Below the pieces are notes generated by a model. It did no database searches, was not told where the DNA came from, and worked only from the letters and a program-made list of their open reading frames with translations. The translations under genes were made by a program, and so were the position numbers. Below, one piece after another: positions 46,460-54,188 of a DNA stretch of 64,000 nucleotides (position 1 is the first letter of the stretch; each line of letters opens with the position of its first letter). Origin of the DNA: Hydrogenophaga pseudoflava NBRC 102511 (lineage in GTDB: Bacteria > Pseudomonadota > Gammaproteobacteria > Burkholderiales > Burkholderiaceae_C); assembly GCF_001592285.1 (NCBI RefSeq), contig NZ_BCWQ01000009.1, forward strand, positions 124,001-188,000, given 5' to 3'.

Positions 46460-47310
46460 TGCAGAGCACGCTTCTGGGTCAGCCGCTGCAACGGACCACG
46501 GTGTCGGGAAACACCGAGATTCACTTTACGCGTGGCGGGCAGGGCGCACCGCTGGTGTTCGTTCACGGGGGCATGGGTGACTGGTCCTCGTGGGCACCCC
46601 AGTGGGATGCCTTCACACCGCACTTCCGCTGCACCACCTACAGCCGCCGCTACAGCAGCCCTAACCGCAACCCGCTAGTGGGCGCGGACCATTCGGTGCT
46701 GGCCGAAGCGCAGGACCTGGTGCAACTGCTTGGCCAATGGTGCGACCGGCCTGCGGTGCTGGTAGGCACGTCCTATGGTGCCTACACCGCGCTCCAGGCC
46801 GCGCTGGTGGCTCCCCAGCGGGTGCGGGCGCTGGCCATCACCGAGCCCCCGGTGCTGCCGTTTGCCGACGAGGTGCCCGGTGGTCAGGCGGCGCGGTTGC
46901 AGTTCCAGCGCGAGGTGCTGGACCCGGCCACCGAAGCGTTCCGACGGGGCGACCCGGACCAAGCCGTGAGCATGCTCACCGACGGCATCAACGGGCTCGG
47001 CCAGGGCGAGGCCGGCACGCCCGAAGGCCGCGCACGCCGACTGCGCAACGCGCTGGCCATGCAGGCGCTGTGTCTGTCGGCCGATCCCTATCCGGCGCTG
47101 GACCGCGACGCCCTCCAGGCGCTGCGCTTGCCCATCCTGCTGACGCACGGCGACCGCACCCAGGCCATCCACCAGGCGACCACCCGGGCCTTGTCGCGCC
47201 ATCTGCCGCTGGCGCGCGTGGTGAGGGTGACCGACAGCGGCCACGGGGTGCATCGCGACAACCCCCAGGCGTTCAACACGCTGGTGCTCGATTTCCTGCG
47301 AACCGTCTAG
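46459..47310 (+). CDS. Alpha/beta hydrolase
   Basis: 283-residue alpha/beta-hydrolase fold enzyme. The oxyanion region VFVHGGMGDWSSW, nucleophile elbow GTSYGAYTAL (Ser), acid in LTHGDRTQAI (Asp) and His in DSGHGVHRDN make a full triad. No signal peptide. Translation is coupled to the Bug gene. Esterase, lactonase or C-C hydrolase roles are all possible. Its TAG stop shares the palindrome CTAG with the convergent DUF72 gene's stop. Confidence 0.9.
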   Translation: MQSTLLGQPLQRTTVSGNTEIHFTRGGQGAPLVFVHGGMGDWSSWAPQWDAFTPHFRCTTYSRRYSSPNRNPLVGADHSVLAEAQDLVQLLGQWCDRPAVLVGTSYGAYTALQAALVAPQRVRALAITEPPVLPFADEVPGGQAARLQFQREVLDPATEAFRRGDPDQAVSMLTDGINGLGQGEAGTPEGRARRLRNALAMQALCLSADPYPALDRDALQALRLPILLTHGDRTQAIHQATTRALSRHLPLARVVRVTDSGHGVHRDNPQAFNTLVLDFLRTV

Positions 47311-48389
47311 CCGGCCACAGGGGCCGTTGCCAATCCCTCCGCCAGCGCCCGCGCCGACAGCGGCGCACAACCCTCGGCCTTGTTGCTGATCGTCACATAG
47401 GCGTTCTGCCCCGCGCCCGTCACGCCGCGCACCGTGCGCACGATCAGCGCGCGCGTCTCGGCGTCCACGTCGTGGATGCGGTCGTAAGGCTCGTAGGAGC
47501 GCTGCGCGTCCTCGTAGCCGTAGGCGCCGTGCAGCGGGTTCAGGTTCCAGCGGCAGACCATCGGCCCCGGCCAGAGCGCACGCAGCAGGGGCAACTGCTC
47601 GGCCAGACGCGGCATCTTGGCGTGCAGGCCCAGGCAGTAGGTGGCGCCGGTCTCCTTGAGCACGGCCGCCAGCTGCGGCGCGATGGCCGGCGAGAGCCAC
47701 TCCGGGTCGCGCACCTCCACCGCCACCACGCCGTCGGGCGTGGCGCCGCGCACATCCGGCAGCGCCCGCAGCAGGGCGCGCAGCCGCTCCAGCAACAGTG
47801 GCAGGCGCTGCAACTGCGAAAACGGCAGCGGGCTGAGCTGGAACACCAGCGCGCCAACCTTGTCGCCCAGCCCCGCCAGAGCGGGGGTGATGAACTCCTG
47901 CGTCGCCAGCACCGGGTCCAGAAACGCCGTGTTGGGCTGGCGCCCCTGGCCCTGTTCGCCGCGCACCAGCGCGTCCGTCACCAGCGCCGGCGCCTTCACC
48001 ACGAAGCGGAAATCGTCCGGCACCTGGCCCGCGTAGCGCGCGTACTGCCCCTCGGTCAGCGGGCGGTAGAACGACCGGTCAATGCCCACGCAGCGCAGCA
48101 GCGGGTGCTGCGCGTAGGCGGTCAGGCCGTTCTTCGCCAGCAGCGCCTCGCTGGTCGGCCCTTCGTCCCACACGATGCCGGCCCAGCCCGGGTAGCTCCA
48201 GGTCGAGGCGCCCAGGCGGATGCGCGGGTTCAGGCGGGCGGCGAGGGTGCGGGTGGACTCGTCCATCGCCACCGGTTGCACGTCGCTGCTGCGCCGCCGG
48301 ACCGTGGCAGGCAGGAGTGCTTCATCCCGCGGGATGGTGGTCTGAGGGAGTGGGGGCGCCGGTGGGGTGCCGAAGAGGTCGTCCTGCAT
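47307..48389 (-). CDS. DUF72 (YecE-like) protein
   Basis: 360-residue protein of the DUF72 family, TIM-barrel fold, function unknown. Conserved parts are RIRLGASTWSYPGWAGIVW, GIDRSFYRPLTEGQYARYAGQVPDDFRFVVKAP, LVFQLSPLPF, VVAVEVRDPEWL and YVTISNKAEGCAPLSARALA. The N-terminal 50 residues are a low-complexity Pro/Arg-rich extension, so translation might start later than the ATG at 48389. It ends with a stop that overlaps the hydrolase stop. Confidence 0.88.
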   Translation of the reverse strand: MQDDLFGTPPAPPLPQTTIPRDEALLPATVRRRSSDVQPVAMDESTRTLAARLNPRIRLGASTWSYPGWAGIVWDEGPTSEALLAKNGLTAYAQHPLLRCVGIDRSFYRPLTEGQYARYAGQVPDDFRFVVKAPALVTDALVRGEQGQGRQPNTAFLDPVLATQEFITPALAGLGDKVGALVFQLSPLPFSQLQRLPLLLERLRALLRALPDVRGATPDGVVAVEVRDPEWLSPAIAPQLAAVLKETGATYCLGLHAKMPRLAEQLPLLRALWPGPMVCRWNLNPLHGAYGYEDAQRSYEPYDRIHDVDAETRALIVRTVRGVTGAGQNAYVTISNKAEGCAPLSARALAEGLATAPVAG

Positions 48390-48883
48390 GCCGCAAGAGA
48401 GGTGTCCAAGGAGTGGGCGGGTGCGGATGTTAGCCCGCCCAGGCCCATGTCTGACCGTGTCCGGGTGGGTTTGGCGGGTGTTACGTTTTCGGCGCCGAAT
48501 TCAGGATTTTGTTGTTTTTCAGAAACATTACTGAACGGTGTTCAAAAAATCCGCCCGCCATTCGACAGCTCATTGCGAGCGAATATCGTTACATATTTGA
48601 ACGATGAACGGTTAATTATGGATGACAAGCGGTCGTTTCGTGAAAAAAATCACCCAAAGTAGTTAGTTATTGATGGGTGGATCGCTAATTTGTAACAACT
48701 GATACCCGTAGGGGTTGCCAAAGCCTGGCGCCGGGCGTTGAATGTATCCATGAGTTACAGAAAGTGTGTTTTGTGACTTCTTAGGTTGCACAAGAGGCAC
48801 GTTTCCGGAGCTCATGCAGTCATCGGTCGCTCACTTGGGAGTGGCTGGTGGTTTCAACCCTTGACCTTTGCTTGGAGCTGGAA
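48390..48883. other. A/T-rich regulatory region upstream of the Tad locus
   Basis: About 490 bases without a credible gene, between the divergent DUF72 and flp genes. From about 48480 to 48700 base composition shifts strongly to A/T (runs of T and A around 48505-48520, 48543 and 48640). Several short dyads occur (for example GAAC-GGT-GTTC near 48534), but no single promoter or operator stands out. It probably carries the regulated tad promoter and a leader. Confidence 0.5.
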
Positions 48884-49090
48884 ATGAAGAAATTCTTGAA
48901 CGCGACCCGCCGCTTCCTGCGCGACGAAGAAGGCGTGACCGCCATCGAATACGGCCTGATCGCGGCGCTGATCGCCGTGGTGATCATCGTCGGGGCGGGC
49001 CTGGTGGGGACCAACCTCAACACCCTCTTCACCGACATCTCCGGCTGTCTGCAGTCGCCGCCGGCCGGCGCCATCTGCGGTGGCGGTTGA
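48884..49090 (+). CDS. flp: Flp-type major prepilin
   Basis: 68-residue precursor of the Tad pilus subunit. The leader MKKFLNATRRFLRDEEG ends in Gly before VTAIEYGLIAALIAVVIIVG, with the Glu5-Tyr6 pair of Flp pilins and a hydrophobic helix. Cleavage by the TadV-like peptidase should give a mature pilin of about 51 residues, with a disulfide possible between the two C-terminal cysteines. GGAG at 48874-48877 sets the ATG at 48884. Confidence 0.94.
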   Translation: MKKFLNATRRFLRDEEGVTAIEYGLIAALIAVVIIVGAGLVGTNLNTLFTDISGCLQSPPAGAICGGG

Positions 49091-49203
49091 CCGGTGAGGC
49101 GTGCGGCTGGCCGAGAGCTCCACAAGGCGATCGGTCGGCCCACGCGCCGCAGGCCACAACAGAGTTCCACCGATCCGATCCAGCAAACGCACAGGGCCAC
49201 GCC

Positions 49204-49386
49204 ATGACCAGCCGAAGCTGCGGTCTTCGCCACCGCCAGAGGGGTGTCAGTTCCATCGAGTACGGCCTGCTGGCCGTGCTGATTGCCCTGATCGCCATCG
49301 TCGGCATCGGCGCTCTGGGCAGTGCCAACGGAGCGGGGTGGGACGCCTGGGTGGCCGAGGTCATTGAGGTGATTGCAGGTCCCTGA
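49204..49386 (+). CDS. Second, shorter Flp-like prepilin
   Basis: 60-residue protein MTSRSCGLRHRQRG, then VSSIEYGLLAVLIALIAIVGIGALG: same cleavage context and Glu5-Tyr6 as the flp product, with a short acidic C-terminus (WVAEVIEVIAGP). No strong Shine-Dalgarno. Could be a minor pilin or a priming subunit. It lies between flp and the peptidase gene. Confidence 0.75.
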   Translation: MTSRSCGLRHRQRGVSSIEYGLLAVLIALIAIVGIGALGSANGAGWDAWVAEVIEVIAGP

Positions 49387-49430
49387 GCGGCGGTTTGCAG
49401 CGGTCCATCAACCGGAACCAGGAGTCGAAA

Positions 49431-50039
49431 ATGAACTTCGACACGGCAGCAGGGCAATGGCAGGCGGCGGCGCTGGGTCTGCTGGGCTTGTGTCTGGCGC
49501 TGGCTGCGCTCTCCGATGCACGGCAGCGCCGAATCCCGAACGCGCTGGTGCTGATGACCCTGACGGCCGGTCTGCTGCTGAACGCATTCGGTCCACAACC
49601 CTTCCTGCGCAACCCAGGCCTGTTCTCTCCCTACCCCGGCGCCCTCGGGATCGGCGCCAGTCTGCTGGGGGCGCTGGTGGCCCTGCTGCTGTTCCTTCCC
49701 TTTTATGCGCTGCGCGTCCTGGGTGCCGGTGACGTGAAGCTGCTGGCGGCGGTGGGCGCCTTCGCCGGCCCGGCCGAGAGCCTGAACCTGGCCCTGTGCG
49801 TGCTGCTGGCCGGCGGTGTGCTGGCCCTGGGGCGCATGGCCGCGGCGCGCAACGCCCGCCTGGTGATGCAGAACACGCTGGCCTCGCTGGGGCAGATGCT
49901 GCCGGGTTCGGCCGGCTCCTTCGACGCCAGCACCCAGACCGCCTGGCGCATGCCCTACGCCGTGGCCATCGCGGCCGGCGTGGCGGGCTACGCCGCCTGG
50001 ACCCTGTCGGGCCGGGCACCCTTCATTGCGTTCGGATGA
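49431..50039 (+). CDS. cpaA: Tad prepilin peptidase (TadV/CpaA)
   Basis: Inner-membrane aspartic peptidase that removes prepilin leaders. The 202 residues keep both catalytic aspartates, in LSDARQRRIPN (about residue 29) and GAGDVKL (GxGD motif, about residue 98), with several membrane helices and no methylase domain. AGGAG at 49420-49424 precedes the ATG at 49431. Confidence 0.93.
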   Translation: MNFDTAAGQWQAAALGLLGLCLALAALSDARQRRIPNALVLMTLTAGLLLNAFGPQPFLRNPGLFSPYPGALGIGASLLGALVALLLFLPFYALRVLGAGDVKLLAAVGAFAGPAESLNLALCVLLAGGVLALGRMAAARNARLVMQNTLASLGQMLPGSAGSFDASTQTAWRMPYAVAIAAGVAGYAAWTLSGRAPFIAFG

Positions 50040-50051
50040 GGAGGTCCTGCC

Positions 50052-51413
50052 ATGACCGAACTCAATCTGCCCACGCCCTCGATGCTGCTGCGGCCGCTGC
50101 CCGCCGATCCCTATGGCGACGGCCCCGATGTGGCCGGCCTGCCGGCCAGCTTCCAGATTGATCTGGCGCTGCGCCACCTCTCGCGCAAGGGCGAGCTCAA
50201 GCTGTATGCCCTGGCACAGGCCATGGGCCTGGGCGTGCCGGTGCTCGACCCGCTGCTGGCGCAGATGCGCGCGCTGGCCCTGGTGGAGGTGCCGCGGCGC
50301 GGCACGCTGGAGGGCGACATCAGCTACGCGCTGACCGACCTGGGCCAGCGCCGCGCGCGGATGGCCTTCGACCGCTGCCAGTACGTCGGACCAGCGCCGG
50401 TGCCTCTGGCCGAATATGTGGCCCAGGTGCGCGAGCAGAACAGCCAGCTCATGCCCGTGCGCGAGCTGCGGCTGCGCGCGGTGCTGGCCGGCATGGTGCT
50501 GCCGCCCGCGCTGCTGCCCAGTCTGGGCAGCGCGATGAATTCGGGCAAGGCCATCTACCTGTACGGCGCCAGCGGCACCGGCAAGACCTTCCTGGCCGAG
50601 CACCTGGTGCGCACGCTGGAAGGCCAGATCTGGGTGCCGCACGCGCTCTATGTGGATGGCGAAGTGGTGCAGGTGTTCGACCCGATCGTGCACCGCGAAG
50701 CCCGGGGCCAGGCCTCCATCAGCCCTTGCCATGGCCCCAACCTGCAGCGCGATCTCTCCAGCGACGGCCGCTGGGTGCGCTGCGAGCGGCCCGTGGTGAT
50801 CGCCGGCGGCGAACTCAGCCTGGACATGCTGGACCTGGCCCACGACCCGCACACCCGGGTGCACACGGCGCCGCCCCAGCTCAAGGCCAACAACGGCATC
50901 TTCGTGGTGGACGACCTGGGCCGGCAGCGCGTGAGCCCGGCCGAGCTGATGAACCGCTGGATCGTGCCGCTGGACCGCCACACGGACCACCTCACCCTGA
51001 ACACCGGCACCAAGTTCTCGGTGCCCTTCGATGTGCGGGTGATCTTCTCCAGCAACCTGTCGCCCGACCACCTGGTGGACCCCGCGTTCTCGCGCCGCCT
51101 GGGCTACAAGATCCAGATCGAGCCGCTGGACGCCCGCGGCTACCGCGAGGTGGTGGCCCAGGCCTGTGCCCGCACCGGCGTGCCCGAGGACGCCGAGGGC
51201 GTGGCCCATCTGGTCGACAGCCTGCACCCCCGCCACGGGCAGCCCTACCTGCCGTGCATCCCCTTCGACGTGGTCAGCAAGATCGCCGACCTGGCCCGCT
51301 ACCGCCAGCACCCGCCGCGCCTGACGCCCGACGCCCTGGACTGGGCCTGGCACAACTACTTCGGTCTGCCGGCGCTGGACGCCCCGCATGACCGGCCGCT
51401 TTCAGGAGAGTGA
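50052..51413 (+). CDS. AAA-type ATPase of the Tad locus, non-canonical component
   Basis: 453-residue cytoplasmic protein. Residues 35-110 look like a winged-helix segment (LALRHLSRKGELKLYALAQAMG...DISYALTDLGQRRARM). The ATPase core has Walker A GASGTGKT at 172-179, Walker B GIFVVDDLGRQ, and sensor-like DVRVIFSSNLSPDHL with RRLGYKI. It is not a PilT/GspE-type ATPase and differs from TadA and TadZ, so it is an extra component embedded between cpaA and cpaB. Similar proteins occur in some betaproteobacterial tad loci as I recall; the role is unknown. Confidence 0.85.
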   Translation: MTELNLPTPSMLLRPLPADPYGDGPDVAGLPASFQIDLALRHLSRKGELKLYALAQAMGLGVPVLDPLLAQMRALALVEVPRRGTLEGDISYALTDLGQRRARMAFDRCQYVGPAPVPLAEYVAQVREQNSQLMPVRELRLRAVLAGMVLPPALLPSLGSAMNSGKAIYLYGASGTGKTFLAEHLVRTLEGQIWVPHALYVDGEVVQVFDPIVHREARGQASISPCHGPNLQRDLSSDGRWVRCERPVVIAGGELSLDMLDLAHDPHTRVHTAPPQLKANNGIFVVDDLGRQRVSPAELMNRWIVPLDRHTDHLTLNTGTKFSVPFDVRVIFSSNLSPDHLVDPAFSRRLGYKIQIEPLDARGYREVVAQACARTGVPEDAEGVAHLVDSLHPRHGQPYLPCIPFDVVSKIADLARYRQHPPRLTPDALDWAWHNYFGLPALDAPHDRPLSGE

Positions 51414-51415
51414 AC

Positions 51416-52267
51416 ATGCAAAGCAAACGGGCCATTTTCATGCTGGTGTTGTCCCTGCTGGCGGGCGCTGCGGCGGTCGTGCTGGCTGCCCGCTGGCTCG
51501 GCCAGCAGGCCAGTGGCGAGCGAACGCAGGTGCTGGTGGCCACGCGCGACCTGGACCTCGGGCAGGCGATCTCGCCCGAGATGCTGCAGCCCGTGGCCTG
51601 GCCGTCGGGCAACGTGCCGGCCGGGTCGTTCACCGACCCCCAGCTGCTCGACGGGCGTGTGGTGCGCAACTCCATCTTCAAAGGCGAGCCGGTGCTCGAA
51701 CCCAAGCTGGCGCCCGAGGGCACCAAGGCGGGGCTGGACTCGATCATCAAACCCGGCCACCGCGCGATCTCGGTCAAGGTCAACGAGGTGGTCGGTGTGG
51801 CCGGCTTCCTGGCCCCGGGCAGCTACGTCGACCTGCTGGTCAACATCCGCGACGACCGCGACACCGCGATCTCCCGCGTGGTGCTCGAACGCATCATGGT
51901 GCTGGCGGTGGCGCAGGAAGCGCGCCGCCCCGACGAAACCAAGGCGCGGGTGGTCAACGCGGTGACGCTGGAGGTCACGCCCGAGCAGGCCGAGAAGATC
52001 GACCTGGCGCGCAACGTCGGCACGCTCTCGCTGATGCTGCGCAACCAGGTGGACACCAAGGACGACGTGAACACCGCCGGCGTGCGGCGCGAGGACCTGT
52101 TCGGTGATGCCAAACCGGCCCCCGCACCGGTGGTCGCCGCCGCGCCGGTGCGCCGCGCCGCGCCGCGGCCGGCCCCCCGCCCGGTCGCCGCGGTCGCACC
52201 CGCTGCGCCGCCTGCGCCCACCGTCGAGGTGATCCGCGGCACCCAGAAGTCTTCCGCCAGTTTCTAA
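51416..52267 (+). CDS. cpaB: Flp pilus assembly protein CpaB/RcpC
   Basis: Periplasmic protein with an N-terminal membrane anchor (AIFMLVLSLLAGAAAVVLAARWL) and an SAF domain (QVLVATRDLDLGQAISPEMLQPVAWP), then the RcpC domain (HRAISVKVNEVVGVAGFLAPGSYVDLLV). The tail from about residue 225 is Ala/Pro-rich low complexity. It is thought to work with the secretin. 283 residues from the ATG at 51416, with AGGAG at 51404-51408. Confidence 0.93.
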   Translation: MQSKRAIFMLVLSLLAGAAAVVLAARWLGQQASGERTQVLVATRDLDLGQAISPEMLQPVAWPSGNVPAGSFTDPQLLDGRVVRNSIFKGEPVLEPKLAPEGTKAGLDSIIKPGHRAISVKVNEVVGVAGFLAPGSYVDLLVNIRDDRDTAISRVVLERIMVLAVAQEARRPDETKARVVNAVTLEVTPEQAEKIDLARNVGTLSLMLRNQVDTKDDVNTAGVRREDLFGDAKPAPAPVVAAAPVRRAAPRPAPRPVAAVAPAAPPAPTVEVIRGTQKSSASF

Positions 52268-52280
52268 GGAGCCCGCCACC

Positions 52281-53846
52281 ATGAACACCCCACTGCTGCG
52301 CGTTCTCGGCCTGGCCATGGCCTCGGCCGGCCTGCTGGCCACCGGGCCGGTCCCTGCACAGACTGCGGTCACCCGCGGCGTCACCACCAGCCGGGTACCC
52401 GCGCCTGCACCTGCACCTGCGCCGGCGGCCGACATCAGCACCGACCTGGCCACCGTCGGGCCGTCGATGGACCTGACCGTCGGCAAGTCCACCCTGTTGC
52501 GCATGCCCTCGGAGGTCACGCGCATCTCGCTGGGCAACCCCACCGTTGCCGACGTCACCCTGATCAGCCCGGCCGAGCTGTACCTGCTGGGCAAGGCCTA
52601 CGGATCGACCAACCTGATCGTCTGGCGCAAGGGCGGTGGCGCGACCGCCATCGATGTCAACGTCAACATCGACTACAAGCGCATGGAGGGCAAGCTGCGC
52701 GAACTGCTGCCCGACGAGAAAGGCATCCAGGTGCGGCCGGCGGCCGACTCGGTGATCCTCACCGGCAGCGTCTCCAGCGCGGCCCGGTCGGCCGCCGCCG
52801 AAGAGATTGCCAACGCCTTCGTGCGCGATGTCAACAAGAGCCTGGTGATGCCCGTGGTGGCCGGCGACAACCGCGCCGAGTCAGGCACCAAGCTGAGCGT
52901 CTCCACCAGCAGCGGCGGATCGGGCGTCGCCGCGGCGGCGCGCACGGCGGGCGCCCGGGTGGTCAACCTGCTGGCGGTGGCCGAGGCGCAGCAGGTGATG
53001 CTGGAGGTGACGGTGGCCGAGGTGTCCAAGAAGCTGATGGACAAGATGGGTGTGAACCTGCTGTCCTCGCGCACCAACAACAACTGGACCTACACCATCG
53101 GCAGCGCGTTCGGCGGCGATGGCCGCGGCCTGCTCAGCGCGATCAAGGACCTGGGCCACACCACCATCAACATCGACGCCGAGAAGAGCGACGGCCTGGT
53201 CAAGATCCTGGCCGAACCGAACCTGGTGGCCATCAGCGGCCAGGAGGCCAGCTTCCTGGCCGGCGGCAAGATCTTCATCCCGGTGGCGCGCACCGACAAC
53301 ACCACCGGCGGCTCCACGATCACGCTGGAGGAAAAAGAGTTCGGTGTCGGCGTCAAGTTCACGCCCACCGTGCTCGACGGCGGGCGCATCCACCTCAAGG
53401 TGGCGCCCGAGGTCTCCGAGCTGTCGCAGACCGGCACGCCCTTCACCACGGTGGCCGGCGTCACCGCGATCCTGCCGAGCTTCACCACCCGCCGCGCCGC
53501 CACCACGGTGCAGCTGATGGACGGGCAGAGCCTGGCGATTGCCGGCCTGATCAAGAACAACGCCCGCCAGGCGCTGGACGCCGTGCCCGGCCTGGGCGAG
53601 GTGCCGGTGCTGGGCTCGCTGTTCCGCAGCAACGAGTTCCAGGGCGATCGCAGCGAGCTGATGTTCGTGATCACGCCGCGCCTGGTGAAACAGCTGGACC
53701 CCGGTTACTCGCTGCCCACCGACGGCTACAAGCCGCCCAGCCGGGGTGAGTTCTTCTTCGGCAACCAGATGGAAGGTCAGGGCCGGGCCGACATGCCACC
53801 GGACCGACCCGCCCCCAAGGGCCCTGCCAACCTGGAAGTGAAATAA
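52281..53846 (+). CDS. cpaC: Tad outer-membrane secretin CpaC/RcpA
   Basis: Outer-membrane channel of the Tad machine. The 521 residues have a signal peptide (MNTPLLRVLGLAMASAGLLATGPVPAQ), an Ala/Pro-rich linker, the pilus-specific N-domain (DLTVGKSTLLRMPSEVTRISLGNPTVADV), a BON-like part, and the secretin domain with ISGQEASFLAGGKIFIPV and FGVGVKFTPTVLDGGRIHLKVAPEVSEL. It ends in a short charged tail. Confidence 0.94.
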   Translation: MNTPLLRVLGLAMASAGLLATGPVPAQTAVTRGVTTSRVPAPAPAPAPAADISTDLATVGPSMDLTVGKSTLLRMPSEVTRISLGNPTVADVTLISPAELYLLGKAYGSTNLIVWRKGGGATAIDVNVNIDYKRMEGKLRELLPDEKGIQVRPAADSVILTGSVSSAARSAAAEEIANAFVRDVNKSLVMPVVAGDNRAESGTKLSVSTSSGGSGVAAAARTAGARVVNLLAVAEAQQVMLEVTVAEVSKKLMDKMGVNLLSSRTNNNWTYTIGSAFGGDGRGLLSAIKDLGHTTINIDAEKSDGLVKILAEPNLVAISGQEASFLAGGKIFIPVARTDNTTGGSTITLEEKEFGVGVKFTPTVLDGGRIHLKVAPEVSELSQTGTPFTTVAGVTAILPSFTTRRAATTVQLMDGQSLAIAGLIKNNARQALDAVPGLGEVPVLGSLFRSNEFQGDRSELMFVITPRLVKQLDPGYSLPTDGYKPPSRGEFFFGNQMEGQGRADMPPDRPAPKGPANLEVK

Positions 53847-53858
53847 GGAGCGCCGACC

Positions 53859-54158
53859 ATGAACCGCAACATGCTTTCCCTCCGGACCACCCTGGGCCTG
53901 GGCGCGGTGGTGGCGCTGGCACTGGCCGGCTGCGCCAGTTCCACGCCGGTGCTCGACGCCGGCTTCGGCCAGGCGGTGCGCGACGCCCGCACCGCCCAGA
54001 CGCTCAACCCCAAGGCCAGCGCCGAGAACACGCAGCCGGCTCTGGGCATCGACGGCAAGGCTGCCAGCGAGGCGCAGAAGCGCTACGTCGACTCGTTCAA
54101 GCAGCCGCCCCGCACCTTCGAGATCATCAACATCGGTGGCTCGATCACCGGCGACTGA
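53859..54158 (+). CDS. Small Tad-locus lipoprotein
   Basis: 99-residue predicted lipoprotein: signal peptide with lipobox LAGC (Cys25), then STPVLDAGFGQAVRDARTAQTLNPKAS, GIDGKAASEAQKRYVDSFKQPP and GGSITGD. It occupies the place of cpaD/rcpB, the lipoprotein partner of the secretin in other tad loci, but is far shorter than CpaD. Likely an outer-membrane pilotin or assembly factor for CpaC; function inferred from position only. Confidence 0.8.
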   Translation: MNRNMLSLRTTLGLGAVVALALAGCASSTPVLDAGFGQAVRDARTAQTLNPKASAENTQPALGIDGKAASEAQKRYVDSFKQPPRTFEIINIGGSITGD

Positions 54159-54188
54159 GCGGCACAGGGCCTGGTCCGGGAGAACCTC

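Noticed and set aside
45413-48678. Shared 12-mer TATTGATGGGTG at 45413 and 48668 as a regulatory repeat
   Set aside because: Only two copies, one beside a LysR dyad and one in an A/T-rich spacer, with no common flanks; likely chance.
48720-48745. Sigma-54 promoter upstream of flp (TGGCGC...GTTGA)
   Set aside because: The -12 GC is not at the required spacing from the -24 GG.
48772-48794. CRP/Vfr site TTGTGA...TGCACAA upstream of flp
   Set aside because: Half-sites are separated by ten bases rather than six.
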